Source: Blastococcus carthaginiensis (GTDB taxonomy: Bacteria > Actinomycetota > Actinomycetes > Mycobacteriales > Geodermatophilaceae). Taken from it: 64,000 bases of DNA. Both the position numbers and the translations under genes were made by a program. Under the pieces are notes generated by a model, which had not been told where the DNA came from, did not search any database, and saw only the letters and a list, made by a program, of their open reading frames with translations. The stretch covers positions 1 to 64,000 of the forward strand of contig NZ_JASNFN010000025.1 in assembly GCF_030731085.1 (NCBI RefSeq), read 5' to 3'. Within the stretch, counting starts at the first letter, position 1, and the number at the start of each line of letters is the position of its first letter. Positions 1 through 8,700 of the stretch are shown here, piece by piece.

Positions 1-1272
1 GGCCGGGCGGAGCAGGAGCTCCGCCCGGCCCTGCGGCGGTGCACGGACATGGCCCCCGAGCGGTTCGCCCGGGAGCACTGGGCGCAGCACCCGCTGCTGA
101 CCCGGGCCGAGGACACCGGCAACTCCTTCACCGACCTGCTGGACCTGCCGGCGGTCGACGAGCTGCTCTCCCGGCGCGGTCTGCGCACACCGTTCCTGCG
201 GATCGCCAAGGACGGCGCGGTCGTCGATCCCAAGCGGTTCACCACCTCGGGCGGGGCGGGTGCCGAGATCGCCGACCAGGTCTCCTCCGACGCGGTGCTC
301 CGGCTGTTCGCCGACGGGAGCACCGTCGTCCTGCAGGGGCTGCACCGGCTCTGGCCGCCGCTGATCGAGTTCGCCGACCAGCTGGCCGCCGACCTGGGCC
401 ACCCCACGCAGGTCAACGCCTACATCACCCCGCCGTCCTCGCAGGGGTTCAGCCCCCACTACGACGTGCACGACGTCTTCGTGCTGCAGGTGGCCGGCGA
501 GAAGCACTGGACCATCCACGAGCCGGTGCTGCCCGACCCACTGCGCACCCAGCCGTGGAACGACCGCGCGGCCGAGGTGGCCGCCGCCGCCGGGCGCGCG
601 CCCGTGATCGACGCGGTGCTGCGCCCCGGTGACGCGCTCTACCTGCCGCGGGGGTTCCTGCACTCGGCGAAGGCGCTGGGCGAGATCAGCGCGCACCTGA
701 CCGTCGGCATCCAGTCGGTGACCCGCTGGGCGGCCGCCGAGTCCGCGCTGGACCTGGTGCGCACCCTGGCGGCCGAGGACCGGGCGCTGCGCGGCTCCCT
801 GCCGCTCGGCCTGGACCTGAGCCGCCCCGATTCCGTGCGCGACGACGTCGCCGCAGTGATCGCCGGCCTGCAGGAGTGGCTGGGCCGCGTCGACCCCACC
901 GAGGTCGCCGACCGGCTGCGCGAGCGCACGTGGGCGCAGGTCCGTCCCGAACCGGTCGCGCCGCTCGCCCAGGCGTCCGCGGCCGCGGCCCTCGGACCCG
1001 GGTCCGTCCTGCGCCTGCGCCGGCGGTTGCGGTGCTCGCTGCGGAACGACGCCGACGGCCGGGTGACGCTCGTGGGCGGGCGGCGCACGCACTCCTTCCC
1101 GGGCGAGGTGCGGGCGGCGCTGACCGCGCTGCTGGACGCCGGCGAGCTGAAGGTCGGCGACCTGCCCGGCCTCGACCCGGAGGACCGGCTGACGCTGGCC
1201 CGCCGGCTGGTCACCGAGTCGGTCGCCACCGTGCCCGACGCCGAGCTGCCGGCCGCCGGGGTGTCCCGGTGA
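1..1272 (+). CDS. Partial JmjC-type cupin protein (ribosomal-oxygenase-like), 5' end outside window
   Basis: The frame is open to the first base, and residues upstream of the first ATG (base 49) still look coding, so the true start probably lies before the window. Numbering from base 49, HYDVHD puts His137 and Asp139, and LPRGFLHS puts His205, where the JmjC/cupin_4 fold binds Fe(II). Family members are 2-oxoglutarate-dependent oxygenases; E. coli RoxA (YcfD) hydroxylates an arginine in ribosomal protein L16, but the actinobacterial substrate is not known to me. The C-terminal third matches the winged-helix part of the family. The next gene starts 4 bases after the stop, so co-transcription is likely. 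Confidence 0.85.
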   Translation, partial: GRAEQELRPALRRCTDMAPERFAREHWAQHPLLTRAEDTGNSFTDLLDLPAVDELLSRRGLRTPFLRIAKDGAVVDPKRFTTSGGAGAEIADQVSSDAVLRLFADGSTVVLQGLHRLWPPLIEFADQLAADLGHPTQVNAYITPPSSQGFSPHYDVHDVFVLQVAGEKHWTIHEPVLPDPLRTQPWNDRAAEVAAAAGRAPVIDAVLRPGDALYLPRGFLHSAKALGEISAHLTVGIQSVTRWAAAESALDLVRTLAAEDRALRGSLPLGLDLSRPDSVRDDVAAVIAGLQEWLGRVDPTEVADRLRERTWAQVRPEPVAPLAQASAAAALGPGSVLRLRRRLRCSLRNDADGRVTLVGGRRTHSFPGEVRAALTALLDAGELKVGDLPGLDPEDRLTLARRLVTESVATVPDAELPAAGVSR

Positions 1273-1276
1273 CCCG

Positions 1277-2248
1277 GTGGGGGGCGTGACCGCGACCGGC
1301 CCCGCGGGCGAGGACGACTTCTGCCGCACCGACGTCCCCGCCCGCCCGCTGGGCCGGCTGGACTCGACCCGCTGCTCGGTGCAGGCGCTCGAGCGCGGCG
1401 ACTCCGCGGTGGCGACGGCGGCCCCGGTGTCGCGGTGGCTGCTGATCGAGCAGGCGGGCCCGTGGGGGCGGCAGGCGCTGCTGCAGTCGCGGTTCGACGC
1501 GCGGGTGGCGCGGCTGCTCACCGAGCGCGCACAGCGGGAGGGCGTGCGGGTGCTGCTGGTCCGCCGGCCCGGTGACCGGCTGGCCGACTCCGGCCGGCGC
1601 TGGGCCTACGCCGACGGCCGGCTCGGCCGCGAAGGCCTCTGGTGGTCGGTGCGGTCGGCCGACTCCGACCTGCTCACCGCCCCGTGGGACGGATCGGTGG
1701 GCGAGCCGGCTCGCGGGCCCACCTACCTGGTCTGCACGCACGGCGGCCACGACGCCTGCTGCGCGCTGCGCGGCCGGCCGCTGGCCCGGGCCCTGCCCGC
1801 GCCCGGCCCGACCGACGTGTGGGAGTGCAGCCACCTGGGCGGTGACCGCTTCGCGGCGAACATGCTGGTGCTCCCCCACGGCTTCTACTACGGCCAGGTC
1901 TCGGGGGACGGCGGGCTGGTCGTCGCCGCCCACGACCGCGACGAGGTGGCCCTGCCGTGGCTGCGCGGGCGGGCCGGGCTGGCCGCACCGGTGCAGGCCG
2001 CCCAGCACTACGCGCGGGAGGAGTTCGGCGCCCTCGGGGTCGACGACCTGCCCCCGGTCCGCGTCGACCCGCAGGACGCGGGCGGGCCGGGCGTGGAGCG
2101 GTGGGCGGTCGCGCTCGCCCACGCGGCGGGCACCGTCGTCGTCACCGTGGAGAGCCGGCCGTCACCGGAGGCGGTGCACCTCACCTGCCAGGCCACCACC
2201 CCCGGCCGGGCGCGCACCTGGCACCGGCTGTCGCTGTCGCGGGGCTGA
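1277..2248 (+). CDS. Sucrase/ferredoxin-like family protein
   Basis: A 323-residue protein with the two signature blocks of the sucrase ferredoxin-like family (thioredoxin-like fold): CTHGGHDACC near residue 153 and ECSHLGGDRFAAN near residue 184. These Cys/His motifs resemble those of thioredoxin-like [2Fe-2S] ferredoxins, so an iron-sulfur redox role is likely; the historic sucrase name is not evidence of sugar hydrolysis. It starts 4 bases after the cupin gene and runs convergently into the phosphodiesterase gene, leaving only 4 bases between stops. No signal peptide is visible, so it is probably cytosolic. Confidence 0.85.
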   Translation: MGGVTATGPAGEDDFCRTDVPARPLGRLDSTRCSVQALERGDSAVATAAPVSRWLLIEQAGPWGRQALLQSRFDARVARLLTERAQREGVRVLLVRRPGDRLADSGRRWAYADGRLGREGLWWSVRSADSDLLTAPWDGSVGEPARGPTYLVCTHGGHDACCALRGRPLARALPAPGPTDVWECSHLGGDRFAANMLVLPHGFYYGQVSGDGGLVVAAHDRDEVALPWLRGRAGLAAPVQAAQHYAREEFGALGVDDLPPVRVDPQDAGGPGVERWAVALAHAAGTVVVTVESRPSPEAVHLTCQATTPGRARTWHRLSLSRG

Positions 2249-2252
2249 GCGG

Positions 2253-3440
2253 TCAGGACAGGGCGCGACCGCGGGCGACGAGCAGCGGGATCGCCAGCTC
2301 CGTCGCGGTCAGCGACCCGTGGTAGGCGGCCAGCCGGCTGGGCCCGGGTTCGAGGCGGGGGCTGACCAGGGCCCAGCTGCCGCGGGCGAGCGCCACCACG
2401 TCGCCGATGCGGGCAGCCAGCGACTCCTCCACCGGCCCGAAGACGCCGCTGGCGATGGCCTCCCCGCGCCCCACCACCCACGCCCGGTCGCCGAGGACGC
2501 CGCGCCAGCGCGCGAGCACGTCGGCCTCCGCGCCGGGTTCGGTGTGCACGTAGCGGGCGCGGGGTTCGCCGGTGAGCAGCCGCACCCCGTCGGCGAGGTC
2601 GGGTTCGTCGTCCAGGTCCAGCCGGGTGGCCGCGGGCACGTCGAGCATCCCGTGGTCGGCCGTGACCAGCAGCGCGGCGTCGTCGGGCAGGCCGTCGACG
2701 AGTTGCTCGACGACCCGGTCGACCAGCGCGAGCTGCGCCCGCCAGCTCGGCGAGTCCACACCCCGGACGTGCCCGGTGAGGTCGAGCTCGGCCATGTACC
2801 CGTACACCAGCGCCCGGGGGCCGGCGTCCAGCGCCGAGCGCATCAGCGCGGTGAGGTCACCCGGGCCGACCGCCCCGGTGTAGCCGGCGCCCCGGTAGGC
2901 GGCCACGGTGAGGCCCGAGCCCGCGTACGCCCACGGGCCGACGGCGGTGACCGCGGCGCCGCCGGCGGCGAGCCGCTCGAACACCGTGGGCTGGGCCTGC
3001 CAGTCGGCGGGGTCGGGGTCGTCGCCCCACTGGGTGTGGTTGAGGGTGCGACCCTCCCCCGGCACGTCGGTGACGAAACCCAGGATGCCGTGGCTGCCCG
3101 GGGGGAGGCCGGTGCCGATGGTGGCGAGGCTGACCGGGGTGGTGCTCGGGCAGGGCGCCTGCAGGGTGCCCACCGGCGCGGCCAGGGCGGCCAGCGTGGG
3201 GGCGACGTCGGCGTGCGCCCGGAGCAGGTCGGCGCCGAGGCCGTCCACGAGCAGGACCGCCACGCGACGGGCGCCGTGCAGCGCGTCGGCCAGGCCCAGC
3301 GGGTCGCCGGGCAGGTCGCCCCGCGGCACGGGGGCGCCCAGGGCCGCCGCCACGCCGGGCAGCACGTCGGCGAGGGTCGCGACGCCGTAGGCCGGCCGGT
3401 GCAGGTCGGGCGGCAGCGCGCCGTCGACCGCCGGGGTCAC
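2253..3440 (-). CDS. Alkaline-phosphatase-fold nucleotide pyrophosphatase/phosphodiesterase
   Basis: A 395-residue protein of the type I phosphodiesterase/nucleotide pyrophosphatase superfamily. Visible metal and catalytic positions are LLVDGLG (Asp66), the nucleophile block PSTTP (Thr100/101), AELDLTGH (Asp220, His224), TADHG (Asp262, His263) and a late His in AAYHGS. No export signal is seen. The GTG at 3440 overlaps the stop of the methyltransferase gene as GTGA, indicating translational coupling. The frame extends far upstream in register, but that part lies over the methyltransferase gene and is not coding. The physiological substrate cannot be told from sequence. Confidence 0.85.
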   Translation of the reverse strand: MTPAVDGALPPDLHRPAYGVATLADVLPGVAAALGAPVPRGDLPGDPLGLADALHGARRVAVLLVDGLGADLLRAHADVAPTLAALAAPVGTLQAPCPSTTPVSLATIGTGLPPGSHGILGFVTDVPGEGRTLNHTQWGDDPDPADWQAQPTVFERLAAGGAAVTAVGPWAYAGSGLTVAAYRGAGYTGAVGPGDLTALMRSALDAGPRALVYGYMAELDLTGHVRGVDSPSWRAQLALVDRVVEQLVDGLPDDAALLVTADHGMLDVPAATRLDLDDEPDLADGVRLLTGEPRARYVHTEPGAEADVLARWRGVLGDRAWVVGRGEAIASGVFGPVEESLAARIGDVVALARGSWALVSPRLEPGPSRLAAYHGSLTATELAIPLLVARGRALS

Positions 3441-4168
3441 GCGCGGGTCGCCAGCAGGTGGAGGCCCGCGGCGACCTCGCGGTAGGGCGAGGTGTCGGCG
3501 AGCGCGAGCTCGAGGTCCCGGACGGCGGCCGGGTCGGCGCCCGACGCCGTGTCCAGCAGGTCGGCGACGACGGAGACCCCGCGCCAGGCGCCCGGGGTCA
3601 GACCCGCACCGCCGACGAGCGCCAGGAGGTCGTCGGGCGCGAACCGGCGGCGGGCCGGGCGGCCGGGGGCGCCCTGGTCGCGCAGGTGCGCGAGGGCCTC
3701 GGCAGGGTGGCCGGCGACGGCGCGGGCGAGCACCGCGCCCGCCCGGTTGGCGACGGCGAGGCTCACCCGGCCCCCGGGGCGCAGGGCGCCGGCGATCTCG
3801 GCCAGGGTGACGGCGGGGTCGTCCACGACCTCGAGCACGGAGTGGCAGAGGGCCAGGTCGTAGCCGCCGTCGTCGGCGAGGACCTCGTGCAGCAGGTCGC
3901 CGTCGCCCTGGACGCCGCTCACCCGCCCGCCCACACCGGCGGTCTCGGCGCGCCGGCGCAGGGTCGCGAGCGCGTCGGCGCTGGGGTCGACGACGGTGAC
4001 GCTGTGGCCCAGGCGCGCCAGGGGCACGGCGAACATGCCGCTGCCGCCGCCGACGTCCAGCACGCGGAGCGCGTTCCCGGCGCTGACCAGCGGATCGAGC
4101 GCGGCCCACACGGCAGCGGTCCGGACGGGCAGCTGCTCCGCGGTCGGCGAGGCGGGAACGGTCGGCAC
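3437..4168 (-). CDS. Class I SAM-dependent methyltransferase
   Basis: A 243-residue Rossmann-fold methyltransferase. Motif I is VLDVGGGSGMFA (residues 36-47), followed by the acidic ribose-binding VVDPSADAL and motif IV-like YDLALCHSVLEVVDDP. It resembles the methyltransf_11/25 group whose substrates are diverse (small molecules, lipids, tRNA). It is translationally coupled to the downstream phosphodiesterase through a GTGA overlap. Its upstream region holds a CTAG-bounded repeat (4285-4429) that separates it from the VOC gene. Confidence 0.8.
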   Translation of the reverse strand: MPTVPASPTAEQLPVRTAAVWAALDPLVSAGNALRVLDVGGGSGMFAVPLARLGHSVTVVDPSADALATLRRRAETAGVGGRVSGVQGDGDLLHEVLADDGGYDLALCHSVLEVVDDPAVTLAEIAGALRPGGRVSLAVANRAGAVLARAVAGHPAEALAHLRDQGAPGRPARRRFAPDDLLALVGGAGLTPGAWRGVSVVADLLDTASGADPAAVRDLELALADTSPYREVAAGLHLLATRA

Positions 4169-4284
4169 CCACCGGAGCCTAGCGGCGGACCGCGGCGCCC
4201 ACCGCTTCCCCGCCGGGAGGCGCCGCGGACTGCTGCCCCTACTAGTACCGCGTCACGCAACCTTCGACTGGTCCAAGCTGGGCC

Positions 4285-4429
4285 GGCTAGTGCTTCGCGT
4301 CAGGACAATGTGCGCAGACGCGCCATTCTCGTGCCGAAAACTGACCATCTGCGCACTCCGTCGCCATCAGCGGCGGTCTCGGGAAGGCAGCCGCCAGGCA
4401 GGCGAACGTTGACGGCCGCAGTACTAGGC
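4285..4429 (-). repeat. CTAG-bounded intergenic element, copy A
   Basis: About 145 bases matching 61897-62030 along nearly their whole length with scattered substitutions and one 11-base indel. CTAG lies at both ends (4287-4290 and 4424-4427), which could be a 4-base target duplication or weak terminal inverted repeats (CTAGTGC versus CTAGTAC). The TAG stop of the VOC gene is formed by the right-hand CTAG. An internal inverted repeat pairs 4310-4318 with 4348-4356 (9 bases). It lies between two leftward genes. No transposase is present; a non-autonomous mobile element is one reading. Confidence 0.8.
4287..4367 (-). other. Possible 26-residue ORF inside repeat copy A
   Basis: The frame runs from ATG (4367-4365) to the TAG formed by the left CTAG. 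The peptide begins MATECADGQFSARE and ends RVCAHCPDAKH, with a CxxC motif. The same frame is intact in copy B at 61899-61979, where the peptide differs at three residues (C5Y, W15R, H26R). No Shine-Dalgarno sequence precedes the ATG, so translation is doubtful. It is listed because the frame survives in both copies and five of eight base differences are synonymous. Confidence 0.25.
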
Positions 4430-4909
4430 ATCGACCGTGTCGGCGGCCCGGCGGATCTCGGCGAGATCGATGCGGCGCATCTGCAGCATCGCCTGGGTCG
4501 CCCGCTGGGCACGGGCCGGATCGGGGTCGTGGAGCAGGGTCATCAGCTCCACCGGGATCACCTGCCACGAGACGCCGAAGCGGTCCTTGAGCCAGCCGCA
4601 CATGCTCTCCTCGCCGCCGTCGGTGAGCCGGTCCCAGTAGCGGTCGGCCTCCTCCTGATCGGCGCACATGATCTGGAAGGAGACGGCCTCGTTGAACGGG
4701 AACTGCGGCCCGCCGTTGAGGGCGGTGTACTCCTGGCCGTCGAGGGTGAAGTCGACGGTCAGGACGTCGCCCTCCTCCATGGGCGGCGGCATGTCGGGGC
4801 CGTAGCGGGTGATCGCGCCGATGCGGGAGTTCGGGAAGACCGAGGTGTACAGCGTCGCCGCCTCCTCGGCCTGGCCGTCGAACCACAGGCACGGGATCTG
4901 CTTGGGCAT
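4424..4909 (-). CDS. VOC / PhnB-like glyoxalase-fold protein
   Basis: A 161-residue protein of the PhnB-like branch of the vicinal oxygen chelate superfamily (3-demethylubiquinone methyltransferase-like fold). Visible blocks include IPCLWFDGQAEEA, YTSVFPNSRI, LNGGPQFPFNEAVSF and FGVSWQVIP, typical of this family, whose biochemical role is mostly unknown. The ATG at 4909 is chosen over 4927 because GGAGGA lies 8 bases upstream. The stop is TAG and coincides with the edge of the intergenic repeat, so the repeat may have supplied it. Confidence 0.88.
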   Translation of the reverse strand: MPKQIPCLWFDGQAEEAATLYTSVFPNSRIGAITRYGPDMPPPMEEGDVLTVDFTLDGQEYTALNGGPQFPFNEAVSFQIMCADQEEADRYWDRLTDGGEESMCGWLKDRFGVSWQVIPVELMTLLHDPDPARAQRATQAMLQMRRIDLAEIRRAADTVDA

Positions 4910-5110
4910 GGTCGGTTCCTCCTCCACACGCCGGCCGGGCGCCGGTGTCGGTGGTCAGACCCCCGCCGCCGGCCGGACTCATCGGTCCGCGGGCGCTCCC
5001 ACCGATGTGGGCCGAGCCCCGCCGGGCCGGTCGGCCGCCGCGTCCGTTTACCGGTCGGCGACCCGAGGGCACTCCTGGCTGGTCAGTGCACCGATGACCG
5101 AGGAGTTGCC

Positions 5111-5305
5111 ATGACCCGCGCCACCCGTCCGCACTTGCTCCGCAGGACCGCTGCCGCGTTCGCCATCACCGCTGCCTCCCTCACGACGGTCGCCTGCGGG
5201 GAGGACGTCGTCGACGACAGCGTCGAGCAGAACATCCAGGAGGGCGTCGACGAGGTCGAGCAGGAGGTCGACGACGCCACCGAGCCCGAGGGCGGCAACG
5301 GCTGA
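5111..5305 (+). CDS. Small putative lipoprotein
   Basis: A 64-residue protein with an Arg-rich N-terminus (RPHLLRRTA), a hydrophobic stretch AAAFAITAASLTTVAC and a plausible lipobox ending at Cys30. The short mature part is very acidic (GEDVVDDSVEQNIQEGVDE and onward), made of Asp/Glu and Val/Asn repeats. GAGGAG lies just upstream of the ATG. It stands alone between the divergent VOC gene and the next small membrane protein. No function is known; surface or periplasmic tethering is inferred from the lipobox. Confidence 0.7.
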   Translation: MTRATRPHLLRRTAAAFAITAASLTTVACGEDVVDDSVEQNIQEGVDEVEQEVDDATEPEGGNG

Positions 5306-5373
5306 GCCCGGGCGCCGGCGCGCACCGGAACGCCCGGTTCCGGTGAGGACGAGCTGCCGCTAGCCTCCGGGCC

Positions 5374-5658
5374 GTGACCGTCGTCGGTGCGGGTCTGGTG
5401 CTCCTCGGGGCGGTGGTGGCCGTGCTGCAGGTGCGGGTCGCCGCGGCGGCGGGCACCGGACGGCCGATCCGCGTGTGGCACGTGTCGGAGGCGCTGCCGC
5501 GCTGGCAGCGGCACGGCTCCGACGTCGCCATCGCGGCCCTCCTGCTCGCCGGGGCCTTCGCCATCGAGCTCGGCCGGCCGGCGTGGGTCTTCTACGTGGC
5601 GATCGTCGGCGCCGGTGCCTTCGCCGCTGCTGCTCAGGCGATCGCGGTGCGGGCTTAG
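5374..5658 (+). CDS. Small integral membrane protein, function unknown
   Basis: A 94-residue protein starting with GTG. Three hydrophobic segments are apparent (about residues 3-24, 48-65 and 69-92), separated by a short polar loop with RPIRVWHVSEALPRWQRHG. I do not recognise a named family. It follows the lipoprotein gene by 68 bases and ends before a strong hairpin (5686-5738) facing dnaE2. Confidence 0.6.
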   Translation: MTVVGAGLVLLGAVVAVLQVRVAAAAGTGRPIRVWHVSEALPRWQRHGSDVAIAALLLAGAFAIELGRPAWVFYVAIVGAGAFAAAAQAIAVRA

Positions 5659-5685
5659 CCCGAGCGCGCCTCCCGCTGAGCCGGC

Positions 5686-5738
5686 GGCCCCGCGCCGCCC
5701 CCACCGCGGACGTGCGTCGCGGTGGGGGCGGCGGGGCT
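5686..5738. terminator. Bidirectional hairpin terminator between the small membrane gene and dnaE2
   Basis: A GC-rich inverted repeat, with the left arm ending CCGCCCCCACCGCG at 5708 and the right arm CGCGGTGGGGGCGGCGGGGC at 5718-5737. There is a 9-base loop and a 2-base bulge. It lies between convergent stops at 5658 and 5744, so it can serve both. There is no U-tract, as is common in high-GC actinobacteria. Confidence 0.6.
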
Positions 5739-5743
5739 CCTGC

Positions 5744-8700
5744 TCAGTGGCCGGAGCTGCCGGGGCTGGAGTGCCAGAGCTTCCGCGGCGGCCCGGCGGC
5801 GGCGCGGCGGGCCGCGACCTTGGTCTCGTCGCCGGCCGGCTTGATGTCGGCGTAGGGCGACATCCGGAAGCCGGTCGGGTGGACCAGGACCGGCCGCACG
5901 ACCACCGGCCGGGAGCCGTGCGAGGCGGCCGCCCCGGCGATCGCCTGCTCGGTGAACTCCCCCGGCGTCGCCATCAGGTCGCGCACCCCGTCGAGCCCGT
6001 CGGCCTCCCACGCCTCGTGCAGCGCCGGCAGCTCCCACGCCCCGGTGGCCCGCAGCGACACACCGCGTGGCCCGGTCCGGCGCAGCACCCCGCGGATGAC
6101 CAGCAGCCACGAGTGGAAGACCGTCGCCGCGTAGGGGCCCTGCGCGTCCTCGAAGAAGGTCGAGTCGGTGCAGCCGGTGCCGTCGTCGAGGGTCACGAAC
6201 ACCACCCGGCGCCCGGATCGGATCGGCGGGGTCTGGGTGGCCACCTTGACCCCGGCGACCAGCACCTCGCTGCCGCTGCGGCAGCCGAGGAGCTCCCCGG
6301 CCGGCACCGCGCCGAGAGCGGACAGGAACGGCCGGTAGAAGTCGACGACGTGCCGGCTGGCGTCCAGCCCGAGCACCTCCAGCTCCGCCCGCACCAGCTC
6401 GGCGTCGGTGAACTCGGGCAACCCGCTGCCCTCGGCCCACTCCGGGCCGGCTGGCTCCCCGGCGGACTCCTCGGGCAGCTCCACCCCCATGAGGTCCAGG
6501 CTCAGCTGCCCGTCGGAGGTCGCCCGTGCGCCGCTGCGGCTCCACCGGTCGAGCTCGCTGATCTGCAGCAGCAGGTCGCGCCGGGTCACCTGGCGGCGCC
6601 GGCGGGTGGGCCGGCCGGCCTCCCGGTCACGCATCCCGAACCCGTAGAGCGAGTCGAACCCGCCGGCCAGCACCAGGCGCTCGACCACCGGGCGGGACAC
6701 CGACGCCCGCGCCCAGAAGTCCGTCAGCGACCGGTAGGGCTGCCCGGCGACCACCCGCGCCACCTCGTCGTCGGAGATGCCCTTCACGTCCGCCAGCGAC
6801 AGCCGGATGCCGTACCGGGTGGGATCGGGCATCGCGGCGGGCATCCACTCCGGGCGACGCCAGCCCCGACCCTCGACCTCCACCTCAGCTTCAGGACCCT
6901 CGCAGGTGTCGTCGGCGGGGTCGACCCCGGCGTCCTCGGCGTCGGCGTCGGCCTCGAGCCGCTCGACCCGGTAGCTGCCGCTCGAGGCGTTGACGTCGAG
7001 GCCGAGCACCCGGACGCCGAAGTTGCGGGCGTCGTCGAGGATCAGCCGCTTCGGGTACATGCCGGGGTCGTGGGTGAGCACCCCGGCCAGGAACGCCGCC
7101 GGGTGGTGGGTCTTCAGCCACGCCGACTGGTAGGTGGGCAGCGCGAACGCCGCCGCGTGCGCCTTGCAGAAGCCGAATGAGCCGAAGGCGGCCAGCACCT
7201 CCCACACCCGCTCGGCCACCTCCACCGGATAGCCGGCGGCCAGCGCCCGCGGCACGAACCACGCCCGCACCTCCGGGTGGGCGTCCTTCTCCCCCAGCGC
7301 CCGGCGCACCTCGTCGGCCTCGGCCAGCGTGCAGCCGGCCATCCGGGCCACCACCTGCAGCACCTGCTCGTGGAAGACCACCACCCCGGCGGTCTCGGCG
7401 AGGGCGAACTCCAGGTCGGGGTGGGGGTACTCGGCGTCGCGCCAGCCGTTCCGGGCCATGAGGAACGGGGTGACCATGTCGCTCTTCACCGGCCCGGGCC
7501 GGAACAGCGAGATGTCGATGATGATGTCCTCGAACGTCCGCGGCCCGAACTTGCCGACCAGCTCCCGCTGCCCCGGCGACTCGATCTGGAACATGCCGAG
7601 CGTGCGGGTGCTGCGGATCAGCTCGAACGTCGTCGGGTCGTCCCGCGGGATCGCGTCGATGTCGACGACCTCGTCGTCGGTCCGCTCGATCTCGTCGAGG
7701 GCGTGCGCGATCGCCGACTGCATCCGGATGCCGAGCAGGTCCAGCTTGAGCAGTCCCAGCTCTTCGACGTCGTCCTTGTCGAACTGGCTCATCGGGTAGC
7801 CGAGGTAGCTGCTCTCCACCGGCGTGCGGTCCAGCAGCGTGGCGTCGGAGAGCAGCACCCCGCACGGGTGCAGCGCGATGTGCCGGGGCAGCCCGTCGAG
7901 CCGGGACACGAGGTCGAACAGCAGGTCGAGGTCGCCGGTGCCGCCGGCGCGACGCGAGCCGTACCGGCTGGCCCGCAGCTCGGGCAGGTCGCGCAGCGCG
8001 GCGTGCACCTGGTTGGCCCGGATGTGCGGGAACGCCTTGGCGACGGCGTCGATCTCCGCCGGCGGCAGGCCCAGCGCCGCCCCGACGTCGCGGATGGCGT
8101 GGCGCACCCGGTAGGTGTCCATCATCGAGATGCAGCTGACCCGGTCGGCGCCGAAGCGGGCGATGACCGCGTCGTAGACCTCCATCCGCCGCGCGGACTC
8201 CACGTCGATGTCGATGTCGGGCAGCTGGTGGCGCAGCGGCGAGAGGAACCGCTCCATCAGCAGCCCGTAGCGCAGCGGGTCGACGTCGGAGATGCCCAGC
8301 AGGTAGGTGACCAGGCTGCCGGCGCCCGATCCGCGCGCCGCCGCCCGAACCCTCAAGCTCTTGATGAGGTCGACCACGTCCGCGACGGTCAGGAAGTAGG
8401 ACGGGTACCCGAGGGAGTCGATGACCCCGAGCTCCTCCTCGAGCCGCTGCCGCACCCGGGCCGTGGGCGCTATGCCCCGTCGCCCCAGCCCCGCCTCGCA
8501 CCGGGTGCGCAGCACCTGCGCCGGACCCATCCCCCGCTCGGCCGGCGTGGTGACGACGTCCAGCTCGGGGTGCCGGACGCTGCCGATACCCAGGTCGCCG
8601 GCGGGGTCGACGGCGCACTGCTCGGCCAGCCGGGCGGTGCGTTCGAGCAGCCGCAGGGCGGCGTCCCGGTCGGGGCCGGTCAGGTCCTCGGCGACCTCGG

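Noticed and set aside
1..30. Perfect 12-base hairpin at the very start of the window
   Set aside because: The bases are in frame with the cupin gene, whose N-terminus looks coding through them, so a terminator reading is not supported without upstream sequence.
4241..4290. Third CTAG (ACTAGT at 4241-4246) as a possible third repeat or promoter
   Set aside because: The sequence between 4241 and 4287 does not match the element; no promoter spacing fits convincingly.
4287..5072. 261-residue minus-strand frame covering VOC and the repeat
   Set aside because: Its first part is the VOC gene out of frame; only the last 26 residues are of interest and are treated separately.
6891..8618. Long open frame antisense or out of phase with dnaE2 rich in Arg/Ala
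   Set aside because: A shadow of high-GC codon bias; no domain or start supports it, whereas dnaE2 has all its motifs.
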